DNA of 38,218 bases from Candidatus Nanopelagicales bacterium (lineage in GTDB: Bacteria; Actinomycetota; Actinomycetes; S36-B12; CAIYMF01), in assembly GCA_025456015.1 (NCBI GenBank), contig JALOLK010000007.1:1-38218 (forward strand), read 5' to 3'. This document shows, in pieces, positions 9,786 through 16,910 of this stretch (position 1 is the stretch's first letter; each line of letters opens with the position of its first letter). The notes beneath the pieces are model-generated. The model saw nothing but the letters and a program-made list of their open reading frames with translations. It had not been told where the DNA came from and searched no databases. Both the position numbers and the translations under genes were made by a program.

Positions 9786-10472
9786 ATGGACGAGGACCGC
9801 GTGGGCGCCCCGGCCACCCGTCGGGGCGCCGAGCTGCGGATGCTGGACGGGTTCGAGCTGCGTCGTGACGACAGGCCGATCGAGATCCCGCCACGCGCGC
9901 GGACCCTGGTCGCGCTGCTCGGGCTCACCGGTGGCGGCAGTCGCTCGGTCACGGCCGGGACCCTGTCACCGGAGTCCACGGAGGCCCACGCGATGGGTCG
10001 GCTGCGCTCCTGCCTGTGGCGGCTGCACCGGTGCTGGCCCGGCCTGGTGGTGTCCACGATGGGAAGGCTGTCGCTCACCCCCGACCTCTGGGTCGACACC
10101 CCGGCCTACGCCAGGCAGCTGCGCCGGATGTGCGATACCAGCGCGCCGATGGGGGTCGACGACGTCGCCATGGCCTACACCCCGGTCTGCGAGCTGCTGC
10201 CCGGCTGGGACGAGCCCTGGGTGGTCACCGAGCGGGAGCACCTGCGGCTGCTGCACGTGCGCGCCCTGGAGGCGCTGAGCGCCAAGCTGCTGGCCCAGGG
10301 CCGCAACGACCTGGCGATGGAGGCCGCCCACGCTGCGGCCGCGTCCGACCCACTGCGCGAGACCGCGCACCAAGCTGTCGTCGCGGTCCATCGGGCCGAC
10401 GGCAACGAGCTGATGGCGCGCCTGGCCGAACGCCGATTCCGTGAGGCGCTGCAGCGCGAGCTGGGGATGTGA
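9786..10472 (+). CDS. SARP-like transcriptional regulator (winged helix + BTAD)
   Basis: A 228-residue protein with GAGGGGG before the ATG. Residues ~15-105 match the OmpR-like winged-helix domain of SARP activators: LRMLDGFELRRDDRPIEIP, PRARTLVALLGL, GRLRSCLWRLHR and LSLTPDLWVD. Residues ~108-228 form the helical bacterial transcriptional activator domain (ERHLRLLHVRALEALSAKLLA-like pattern, AAHAAAASDPLRETAHQAV, REALQRELGM). It ends without an ATPase or TPR extension, so it is a small SARP. SARPs activate secondary-metabolite genes by binding direct heptamer repeats, and such repeats lie before the tailed subtilase at 4305-4333. It overlaps or nearly abuts the membrane-protein gene downstream. 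It most likely regulates the lanthionine/subtilase unit. Confidence 0.8.
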   Translation: MDEDRVGAPATRRGAELRMLDGFELRRDDRPIEIPPRARTLVALLGLTGGGSRSVTAGTLSPESTEAHAMGRLRSCLWRLHRCWPGLVVSTMGRLSLTPDLWVDTPAYARQLRRMCDTSAPMGVDDVAMAYTPVCELLPGWDEPWVVTEREHLRLLHVRALEALSAKLLAQGRNDLAMEAAHAAAASDPLRETAHQAVVAVHRADGNELMARLAERRFREALQRELGM

Positions 10473-10474
10473 CC

Positions 10475-11485
10475 ATGGCGTGTCCACCGGACCGGGTCGG
10501 GTCGAGCAAGCGCTCGGAGCCAGCCGCGGCGGCCCCGCCGGCGCAGCCCGCGACACCGCCGCAGGCCGCGTCCCCGGCCACCCCACCCGCGGCGCCTGCG
10601 CTCCCCGCAGCGGGGATGCAGGCCGCGAAGGGGCTCCTGGCGTTCCTGCCCCCCGCGACGCTCATCACGGGCCTGCTGTTCTACTTCGGCTGGGCCCGCA
10701 CGTACGCGCAGGCCCGCGCCCTGGGCGCTGACGCCAGCGTCTTCGGCTACTCCACCCGTGACTACCTGCTGCGCAGCGTGGACAGCCTGTACCTGCCCTT
10801 CATGGTGATGACGGCCCTGGGCATGGCCTGCCTGGTCGGCCATCAGGCGGTCGCGGGTCGGCTGCGCGCCGTCACGCCCGATCACCCTGACGTGCTCCTG
10901 CGGCGGGTGGGGCTGCTCCTGCTGGGCGCCGGGTTGCTCGCCGTCGCGTACGGCCTGCTCTACAGCCTCGGAGCGTTGGGGCGCAGCCGGCTGCTGGACA
11001 TCACCGGACCGCTCGCCCTGGGCGTCGGCGTGCTGCTCGGCGCCTACGGTGGGTGGCTGCGCCGACGGGCGCGTGGTGACCTCCGGGCAGGCGCGTGGGG
11101 GCAGGACCCTCCGGCGCCGTGGGCAGCTCCGCTGGCGGCAGGGTTGCTGCTGTGCTTCGTCGCGCTGAGCCTGTTCTGGGCCGTCGGCAACTTCGCCCTG
11201 TGGCGCGGCCAGGACCTGGCGGCGGTCGTGGCCAGCAGCTACCGGACACGTCCGAGCGTGGTGGTGTACTCACCGGTGCGCCTGGCGCTGGAGGGCATCA
11301 CCGAGGTGGTGCTGCAGGAGCCCGGCGATGGGGCCTTCGCCTACCGGTACAGCGGGATGCGCCTGCTGGATCACGCGTCGGGCACGTACTTCCTCATGCC
11401 CGAGGACTGGTCGTCCGGTCACCGACTCATCCTGCTCAAGGACAGCGAGGACATCCGGGTGGAGCTTGCCAGCGGTGCGGGGTGA
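10475..11485 (+). CDS. Five-TM membrane protein with C-terminal soluble domain
   Basis: I chose the ATG at 10475 (GGGGA 7 bases upstream); a GTG at 10469 overlapping the regulator stop is the alternative. About 336 residues. An Ala/Pro-rich disordered N-terminus (~15-50) is followed by predicted membrane helices near residues 55-73, 105-123, 145-167, 176-194 and 217-240. A soluble C-terminal domain of about 90 residues follows, containing PSVVVYSPVRLALEG, YRYSGMRLLDHA, GTYFLMPEDW and a final IRVEL. I do not recognise a named family. Its immediate coupling to the SARP suggests a role in sensing, immunity or export for the protease/lanthionine system, but no transporter motif is present. Confidence 0.75.
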   Translation: MACPPDRVGSSKRSEPAAAAPPAQPATPPQAASPATPPAAPALPAAGMQAAKGLLAFLPPATLITGLLFYFGWARTYAQARALGADASVFGYSTRDYLLRSVDSLYLPFMVMTALGMACLVGHQAVAGRLRAVTPDHPDVLLRRVGLLLLGAGLLAVAYGLLYSLGALGRSRLLDITGPLALGVGVLLGAYGGWLRRRARGDLRAGAWGQDPPAPWAAPLAAGLLLCFVALSLFWAVGNFALWRGQDLAAVVASSYRTRPSVVVYSPVRLALEGITEVVLQEPGDGAFAYRYSGMRLLDHASGTYFLMPEDWSSGHRLILLKDSEDIRVELASGAG

Positions 11486-11519
11486 GCGCGGACCACGAGG
11501 ATCTGCCCGTCCGGGCCGC

Positions 11520-11571
11520 AGCGGCCCAGCTGCCGGGTGACGCTGATGGTCGTCGGGCGAGCTGGGCCGCT
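11520..11571. terminator. Perfect 12-bp stem hairpin between convergent genes
   Basis: AGCGGCCCAGCT (11520-11531) pairs perfectly with AGCTGGGCCGCT (11560-11571). The 28-base loop itself can pair a little further (GCC with GGC). It lies between the ends of the membrane-protein gene and the GH18-like gene, so it can serve as a terminator for both directions. There is no good T-run, which is common in GC-rich actinobacteria. Confidence 0.6.
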
Positions 11572-11599
11572 TCCGGTCCTTCGGGGAGCCTGGCGCCGG

Positions 11600-13312
11600 T
11601 CAGTTCCGGATGAGCGGGGCGACGTTGTTGGCGAACGGCAGACCGGCGGCCTGGTCCCCGGGGTGGGACCAGACGAACGCGCCCCGCAGGGTCGGGTACT
11701 CCGCCTCGAGGGTCCGCCACGCCGACTCGACCTGCGCGCCGGTGGAGTAGTTGGCGGAACCGGGCTGGATCCCGAAGCCGACGACGATCTTCGAGGCGTC
11801 CCCGCCGGCGACGTCGCGGATCCACTCGCGGACCGAGGTGACGATGTAGGTCGGGTCGGCGAGGCTGGGGCCGTCGTAGTACTGCGGAGCGGCGTAGTCC
11901 AGGGCACCGGACGCGAGGAGCTGGCGCATCATGGCCCGGTCGGTGGCGTTCCACGGCGCCGGGGGTGCGGTGACGAGGAAGCCGGCGCCGAAGCGACGCT
12001 TGAGCTCCTGGCCGATCCACACGTACTCCGCCACGTTGCGGGAGGCGTCGGCCTCGAAGGTGTTGAGGTCGATCCCGTCGAACGCCGGGCGGGTGCGCGT
12101 GCCACCCCACGCCTCGTTCTGCCGATCGATCGAGTCGACGAACGCCGTGGACACGGTGCGGCTGTCGAAGTTGATCCCGGATCCAGCGCCGCCGGTCGAG
12201 AGCAGCACCTTGCGACCCTGCGCCCGAGCCTCGGGGATGCCCTGCGGGCGTGCATACCCCCAGGCAACGGTGCCGGGGTTCGGGCCGCGGTGCGCGGCGA
12301 ACAGGTAGACCAGGTTGTAGCCGTCGTCCAGCTGGTCGATGCGCGGCGATCCGGTCCAGCCGGTGTAGTAGACACCGGCCACCTTCGACCCTGATGGGAG
12401 CGGGGTCGCCGTCGCTGTCGCCGTCGCCGTCGCCGTCGCCGTCGGGGTGGCGGTGGCGGGGCCCTTGTCATCGAGGGTGACGGCGGTGCCGACGGTGGCG
12501 TTCTCGAGCAGCCACGCCCGAGCGACGCCGTGCCCGGACAGGACGTAGCCGTCGGCGGGGATCGGGGTGCCGGCGGCGGTCTGGTTCTCCTGGCGGTCGT
12601 TGACGGTGGTCACCCTGCCGTCGCGCACCACGACCTCAGCGCCCCACACGTTCGTCGGGGTCGCGGCCTGCGTGGTGGTCCGGGTGAACTGGACCAGGCC
12701 GTCCACCCCGCGGGCCACGTTGCGCCCGGCCACCGGGTACGTGCGGGTGTTCGCGTGGGCGAAGCCACCCGAGGGGATCACGGGCGTCGGCGAGCTGGTG
12801 GGCGTCGGCGTGGTCGTCGCGGTCGGGGAGGGCGTCGCCGTGGGCGATGCGGACCGGGTGGGCGTCGGCGTGGGTGTCGGCGTCGGCGTGGGAGTGGCGG
12901 TCGGTGTCGGCGTGCTCGTGGGCGTCGGCTCGCCGAGGTCCATCGCCATGCCGATGCGGACGTTCTCGAGCAGCCAGAGTCGAGCGGCGCCGTGCCCGGA
13001 CAGGACGTAGCCGTCGGTGGGGATCGGGGTTCCGGTCGGATCGCCGAGGGTCAGGCGGTCGTTGACGCGGGTCACCTTCCGGCCCTGGACGACGACCTCC
13101 GCCCCCCACATGTTCGTGGGGGTCACGGCCTGGGCGGTGGTACGGGTGTAGACGACGAGCTGGTCGGTGCCGCGGGCGACGTCCTGCCCGGTGATCGCGA
13201 AGGAGCTGGACACGGTTGCCTTCGTGGGCGCCACGGCGGCCACGGCGGAGAAGGTGAGGATCGGGGCGACGAGGACGGCGACGAGGGCTGTGACCAGCCG
13301 GACGCGGCTCAT
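11600..13312 (-). CDS. Secreted GH18-like protein with duplicated N-terminal domain
   Basis: 570 residues starting with a signal peptide (VRLVTALVAVLVAPILTFSAVAA). Two copies of a ~95-residue domain follow (about 35-127 and 185-280). They share GxxVARGxDxLV, TNxWGAEVVV, GTPIPxDGYVLSGHGxARxWLLEN and end in a strand. They are separated and followed by Thr-Pro-rich linkers. Residues ~308-570 form a TIM-barrel GH18-like domain: VAGVYYTGW, GYNLVYLFAAH, GRKVLLSTGG, FDGIDLNTFEA, YAAPQYYDG and GAFVWSHPGD. In the GH18 signature DGxDxDxE, the Glu would fall at residue 419, which here is Phe; Glu420 is one place late and the preceding Asp is Asn417. The enzyme may be altered or inactive, perhaps a carbohydrate-binding chitinase relative. 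The repeated module resembles N-terminal modules seen with phosphodiester glycosidases, from memory. Confidence 0.8.
   Translation of the reverse strand: MSRVRLVTALVAVLVAPILTFSAVAAVAPTKATVSSSFAITGQDVARGTDQLVVYTRTTAQAVTPTNMWGAEVVVQGRKVTRVNDRLTLGDPTGTPIPTDGYVLSGHGAARLWLLENVRIGMAMDLGEPTPTSTPTPTATPTPTPTPTPTPTRSASPTATPSPTATTTPTPTSSPTPVIPSGGFAHANTRTYPVAGRNVARGVDGLVQFTRTTTQAATPTNVWGAEVVVRDGRVTTVNDRQENQTAAGTPIPADGYVLSGHGVARAWLLENATVGTAVTLDDKGPATATPTATATATATATATPLPSGSKVAGVYYTGWTGSPRIDQLDDGYNLVYLFAAHRGPNPGTVAWGYARPQGIPEARAQGRKVLLSTGGAGSGINFDSRTVSTAFVDSIDRQNEAWGGTRTRPAFDGIDLNTFEADASRNVAEYVWIGQELKRRFGAGFLVTAPPAPWNATDRAMMRQLLASGALDYAAPQYYDGPSLADPTYIVTSVREWIRDVAGGDASKIVVGFGIQPGSANYSTGAQVESAWRTLEAEYPTLRGAFVWSHPGDQAAGLPFANNVAPLIRN
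12782..12931 (-). repeat. Thr-Pro low-complexity linker repeat
   Basis: Degenerate 6-bp units read on the minus strand encode alternating Thr-Pro with some Ser/Ala (TPTPTATPTPTP-like), forming a linker between the duplicated domains of the GH18-like protein. A shorter related Thr-Ala repeat lies at about 12399-12450. Linkers of this kind are usual in secreted actinobacterial glycoside hydrolases and may be O-mannosylated. Confidence 0.8.
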
Positions 13313-13577
13313 GGCGTGGTGTCCTGCATCGGGGGGCGCGCTGGTGGCGCAGCACGGTGATGGGCTCGCTCGAACGCGGGCATGGGGGGAGCATCCTTCC
13401 GTCGGTGACGTCGACCTCCCCCACTCCCGGTCATCTGTCCTGCCCGGAGAGCTCCCGCCAAACGAGGTCTGGGGTCGAAACCCTGCGGAGGCATCGGCCC
13501 GCGATGGCCGAGGACTTGAGCCCGTCGTGGCGACGTCCTCCAGCAGCGCCTGATCCGCCTCACGCCGTCGGCGGTCC

Positions 13578-14963
13578 TCAGGACGCCAGGGCCTCGCCCC
13601 ACCGTCGGCGCCGCCGCAACGTCACCGTGAAGGGCGCGCCGTGGTTGGCGGGGGTGCCGGCTTGCCCCGCGCTGAGCGGGTGGATGTCCCAGCGGCCCAG
13701 GTCGACCTGCCGGTGATGGGCCCAGCAGAGGGTCACGAGGTTCGGCAGGTCGGTGGCGCCGCCCTGCGTCCAGGGCACGAGGTGGTGCACCTGGCACTGG
13801 GCGGCAGGGACCTCGCAGCCCGGCAGGATGCACCCTCGGTCCCGCACGGCCAGGGCCCTGCGCTGGGCCGGTGTGGCGACCCGGTGCGCGCGACCGACGG
13901 CCAGCGGCTGGGGCGCCCCGAGGGCCCGGGCGGTCAGCGCGGCGAGGTGCTCGCGGTGCCGGTCCCGCTCCGCGGGGAGGTCGGCGTGGGGCCGTGAGCA
14001 TCGGGGTGGGCCGGAACCGTGGTCCGAGCGCCTCTGGACCCCACTGCCCGTGGTCACCACGGGCGTGATGCTCGCGTCGCACAGCAGGAAGCGCGTGTCG
14101 GGCGCGGGGAGCGGGAACCCGTCCCCGGTGGTCGCCTCGAGCTCAGTCGTGAGGGTGATCGAGACCGGCGCTGCCGGCCACGGCCCGCTGCCGGCAGCTC
14201 CCGGCGCGGCCGCCAGCAGCGTGAGGGCATCGGCTCGCCGCTGCGCAGCGGTGACACCATCCCCTGCGACGCGCAGCTGCTCGGCCCTGGCGTGGATGGT
14301 GGCCATGAGCAGCTCGCCGTCGAGGCGGGCCAGCGCGCCCGTGATGTGGACCGTGTCGTCGAGCACGCTGAAGCTCAGGAACCGCTCCTCATGGGCCTTC
14401 CTGGCTGCCTGCTCCGGATCCGGCGGCATCGGATCGACGATCGCGCGGGCGCGTGCGCAGTAGGCGCTGATCGCCTTCGGGGTGACCTGCCCCAGCGCCG
14501 GCGTCAGCCCCTCGATGACGGCTCGGGCCCGGTCCGGCGGGAGGCCCCCCACCCCGCGTGCTGCGGCATCCACGTGCTCGGCGGTGATGGCGCCCGCGAG
14601 CCAGCGCTGCGCCAGCTCGTGGTGCTCATTGGCCAGGTGGCCGGCGCGCGACAGGGCCCGCGCACGGCCGCGCGACCACGACAGGTGACTGGCCATGCCA
14701 CCCGCGCTCAGCAGGGGCAGCGCGCCACCGGCCTCCGCGGTGGCCATCCGCATCGCCAGGACCGCCTCCACCTGCGCCAGCGCGACGAGCAGGGCATGCA
14801 CGTCGTCGGCCGGCCGGTCGCCCGCATCGAGGCCGACCGGGAGCACCCCCTCCTCGACGAGCGCGCGCACCGCTGCGCCCAGCGCCACCACCGCCGCGGA
14901 CACGTCGCCCTGCGGCGCACCTGCCGCGGCTGCTGGCGCCGACCCCTCGTGGAACTCGTCCAT
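13578..14963 (-). CDS. DUF222/13E12-family HNH endonuclease
   Basis: 461 residues from the ATG at 14963, preceded by GGGGGT. Residues ~20-330 are the Ala-rich helical DUF222 region (AQVEAVLAMRMATAEA, AGHLANEHHELAQRWLAGAIT, EHVDAAARGV). The C-terminal HNH nuclease has CILPGCEVPAAQCQVHHLVPW, LPNLVTLCWAHHRQVD and two CxxC-type zinc pairs. This is the 13E12-repeat family, abundant in actinobacterial genomes and often mobile or recombining. A perfect LexA box lies 15 bases before the ATG, so it should be induced by DNA damage. The extended reading frame up to 15029 is probably not translated, because it would run across that box. Function within the cell remains unclear for this family. Confidence 0.9.
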   Translation of the reverse strand: MDEFHEGSAPAAAAGAPQGDVSAAVVALGAAVRALVEEGVLPVGLDAGDRPADDVHALLVALAQVEAVLAMRMATAEAGGALPLLSAGGMASHLSWSRGRARALSRAGHLANEHHELAQRWLAGAITAEHVDAAARGVGGLPPDRARAVIEGLTPALGQVTPKAISAYCARARAIVDPMPPDPEQAARKAHEERFLSFSVLDDTVHITGALARLDGELLMATIHARAEQLRVAGDGVTAAQRRADALTLLAAAPGAAGSGPWPAAPVSITLTTELEATTGDGFPLPAPDTRFLLCDASITPVVTTGSGVQRRSDHGSGPPRCSRPHADLPAERDRHREHLAALTARALGAPQPLAVGRAHRVATPAQRRALAVRDRGCILPGCEVPAAQCQVHHLVPWTQGGATDLPNLVTLCWAHHRQVDLGRWDIHPLSAGQAGTPANHGAPFTVTLRRRRRWGEALAS

Positions 14964-14977
14964 GCGACCCCCGTCGT

Positions 14978-14995
14978 TTCGAACGTATGTTCGAA
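14978..14995 (-). promoter_or_regulatory. LexA (SOS) box
   Basis: A perfect 7-4-7 inverted repeat, TTCGAAC-GTAT-GTTCGAA, fits the Gram-positive/mycobacterial LexA consensus CGAAC-rnry-GTTyG at every position. It sits immediately upstream of the HNH endonuclease start on the minus strand, a place where LexA would block transcription. LexA control of 13E12-family genes is known from mycobacteria. Confidence 0.85.
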
Positions 14996-15032
14996 TCCTA
15001 CCACGTCCTCCGCACCGCGCAAGTGTCATGTC

Positions 15033-15073
15033 TCAGGACATCGGTGACGGATCTGTATCAGGACATCGGTGAC
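15033..15073. repeat. Two 16-bp direct repeats, relic of an IS end (IS481-like)
   Basis: TCAGGACATCGGTGAC occurs at 15033-15048 and again at 15058-15073, a 25-base period, with partly similar spacers (GGATCTGTA). Repeated TCAGGACATCGGTGACA-type sequence is familiar to me from the ends of IS481-family elements in actinobacteria. No transposase and no second end are present in the window, so this is at most a solo remnant lying between the HNH gene and the calcium-repeat protein gene. Confidence 0.45.
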
Positions 15074-15202
15074 AGTCCTGCCGGCACCGGTGGTCCGTAG
15101 TCGGCCTCTTGGGTACGCATATGTGCTGATGTGGCACCCTCCCGGCCCGCCGCACCCTCGTGCTGGCCCCGCACCGCGTGGGGCACCACACGAGGAGGCA
15201 CC

Positions 15203-16591
15203 ATGCACCGCACCACTGCCCGGTCGGGCAGCACCACCAGCACCCGCTCCGCCCTGGCCATCGCCTCGGCCGGCAGCATCGCGGCCCTGACTGCCCTGGC
15301 CCTGCTGCCCGGCGCCCCCGCCGCCGCACAGGGCCCCGGCGGTCCGCTGCACTGCGACGGCGGCATCTGCCTGCGCTACGACGCCCTGACCCTGGCCGAG
15401 ACCGACGCTGACGGCGACGGCTTCACCGATGCGGACGAGGAGGCGGCCGGCACCGACCCCAAGGACCCAGCGAGCCATCCGCCCGTGCTGGACCTGGTCG
15501 ACCTGGTCGCCGTGGGCAAGCTGCCCAGCTTCGAGGATCGCGTCAGCCAGGTGCTGGTCCTGCCCGAGGCGCTGCCCGACGGCACGAAGGTGACCCACGA
15601 GGCGAGCCTCGAGTGGCTCACCACCGCCCTGGGCGGCCTGGCGCCGAGCCGCAAGGACGGCCTGTCCCGCCTGGGCATCTCCACCGACCTCATGGCCGAG
15701 CTCGGCGTCGGCGGGAGCAACCTGCTCTCCCTGATCGCCGGGCCATCGACGAGCAAGGGCCAGCCCGCGTTCGAGATGCGGGTCGGGGGCATCCGGGCAG
15801 GCTGGGTGTCCGCGGGCGCAGACGGCGGGAACCGCTCTGGCGTGGGCGTGGACACCTACCAGGACGCCGACGGCGAGACGCACAAGGTCGTGCGCTTCTT
15901 CGAGCAGACCGATGGGGGCGCCGTGAGCACCACGGTGGACTTCACCATGTGCGGCGCGAACTGCGTGAGCGGCCAGAACGTGACGGTGATCGGTGGGGGC
16001 CAGGACGACGACTGCAGCACGGTCGCCGGCTTCGGCTGCATCGGCGACATCGGCAAGAAGGCCGACGAGGCGTACAAGCTGATGAAGGAGCAGGAGAAGA
16101 AGGCCGCCGCCGCCAAGACGGCCGAGCCGAAGCCGGCCGAGCCCAAGCCCACCACCCAGCCCACGAGCCAGCCCACGAGCCAGCCCACGAGCCAGCCCAC
16201 GAGCCAGCCCACGAGCCAGCCCACCGGCAGCGCGCAGCCGACCTCGCAGCCCACGTCCCAGCCCACGTCCCAGCCCACGTCCCAGCCGTCGAGCACCCCT
16301 GCCGCAGGTGACGACGACGAGGACTACGTGAACCCCGAGGCCGAGGAGACCCGGGTGGTCGTCACCGCCGGCGACATCGAGCGGGTGATCCGCATCGTGC
16401 GCGGCTCGAACACCACCCCGGCCCAGGTCGACGTCGAGCACCCCACGCTCGACCCCGAGGAGCTCGAGGATCCCTCGGACGTCATCGCCCTGCGTGATCC
16501 CAGCTACGACGCCATCACCTTCGGCACCCTGTCGCCGGTGAAGACCGGAGCGGCGAACACCAACTACGGGCCCGGGGCGCCCCGGCCCTAG
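15203..16591 (+). CDS. Secreted protein with Ca-binding repeat and TSQP linker
   Basis: 462 residues. The ATG at 15203 follows GAGGAGG by 4 bases and begins a signal peptide (about 1-42, ALAIASAGSIAALTALALL core, cut near AAAQ). The segment ETDADGDGFTDADEEAAGTD is a thrombospondin type-3/EF-like calcium-binding repeat. A globular domain of about 200 residues follows, with four Cys (MCGANC; DDDCSTVAGFGC). Then come a Lys/Ala-rich helix, a TSQP repeat linker and a charged C-terminal region (about 370-462) ending in PGAPRP. No family is recognised. It is probably an extracellular or wall-associated structural protein. A strong terminator lies just downstream. Confidence 0.8.
   Translation: MHRTTARSGSTTSTRSALAIASAGSIAALTALALLPGAPAAAQGPGGPLHCDGGICLRYDALTLAETDADGDGFTDADEEAAGTDPKDPASHPPVLDLVDLVAVGKLPSFEDRVSQVLVLPEALPDGTKVTHEASLEWLTTALGGLAPSRKDGLSRLGISTDLMAELGVGGSNLLSLIAGPSTSKGQPAFEMRVGGIRAGWVSAGADGGNRSGVGVDTYQDADGETHKVVRFFEQTDGGAVSTTVDFTMCGANCVSGQNVTVIGGGQDDDCSTVAGFGCIGDIGKKADEAYKLMKEQEKKAAAAKTAEPKPAEPKPTTQPTSQPTSQPTSQPTSQPTSQPTGSAQPTSQPTSQPTSQPTSQPSSTPAAGDDDEDYVNPEAEETRVVVTAGDIERVIRIVRGSNTTPAQVDVEHPTLDPEELEDPSDVIALRDPSYDAITFGTLSPVKTGAANTNYGPGAPRP
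16157..16282 (+). repeat. 12-bp tandem repeats encoding (QPTS)n
   Basis: Five perfect copies of CAGCCCACGAGC run from 16157 to 16216. After a short break, three perfect copies of the variant CAGCCCACGTCC run from 16247 to 16282. The near-identical DNA within each block suggests recent expansion by slippage, so the copy number is probably variable between strains. Confidence 0.9.
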
Positions 16592-16605
16592 CCCGAGCCG
16601 GCGCC

Positions 16606-16635
16606 GGCGGGAGGGGCCACGTGACCCCTCCCGCC
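16606..16635. terminator. Bidirectional hairpin terminator, 11-bp perfect stem
   Basis: GGCGGGAGGGG (16606-16616) and CCCCTCCCGCC (16625-16635) pair perfectly around an 8-base loop. It lies exactly between the convergent stop codons of the calcium-repeat protein gene and the small ORF at 16650. It lacks a clear T-run but is the strongest hairpin in the region. Confidence 0.8.
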
Positions 16636-16649
16636 GTGGCGCGTCCGGA

Positions 16650-16910
16650 TCAGCGTGAGATGCCCATCGCGGCGCCGGTCCGGTCATCCGGCAGGACCCG
16701 TACGACCACCGTGCTCACGTTGCCCATGCGCAGCACGAGCGTCCCGTCGGCGAGCAGCTCCTCACCCTGGGCCCGCAGCACGTCGAGCCGGATCGTCGCG
16801 CCGGCCTCGGCGGCCTCGAGCACCCGGATGCGGACCTCGCTGGCGGCTGCCTCATCGGCCGCCCACGTCTCGATCGCGACCCCGTCGACAACGACCTCGA
16901 CTCGCTGCAT
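16650..16910 (-). CDS. Small protein coupled to the LAL regulator
   Basis: An 86-residue ORF. Its ATG overlaps the stop codon of the upstream regulator by one base (TGATG), so translation is likely coupled. The sequence is strand-rich and acidic (MQRVEVVVDGVAIETWAADE, GATIRLDVLRAQGEELL, GTLVLRMGNVSTVVVRVL), has no membrane segment or Cys, and contains no known motif. It could be a partner or accessory of the regulator. Coding is supported by the coupling and by the terminator just after its stop codon. Confidence 0.65.
   Translation of the reverse strand: MQRVEVVVDGVAIETWAADEAAASEVRIRVLEAAEAGATIRLDVLRAQGEELLADGTLVLRMGNVSTVVVRVLPDDRTGAAMGISR

Noticed and set aside
13313-13577. Possible riboswitch or promoter in the leader of the GH18-like gene
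   Set aside because: I looked for known riboswitch consensus stretches on the minus strand and saw none I could support.
15856-16296. Minus-strand ORF with repeated VGWLVGW units
   Set aside because: It is the antisense reading of the TSQP-encoding repeats, with no independent support.
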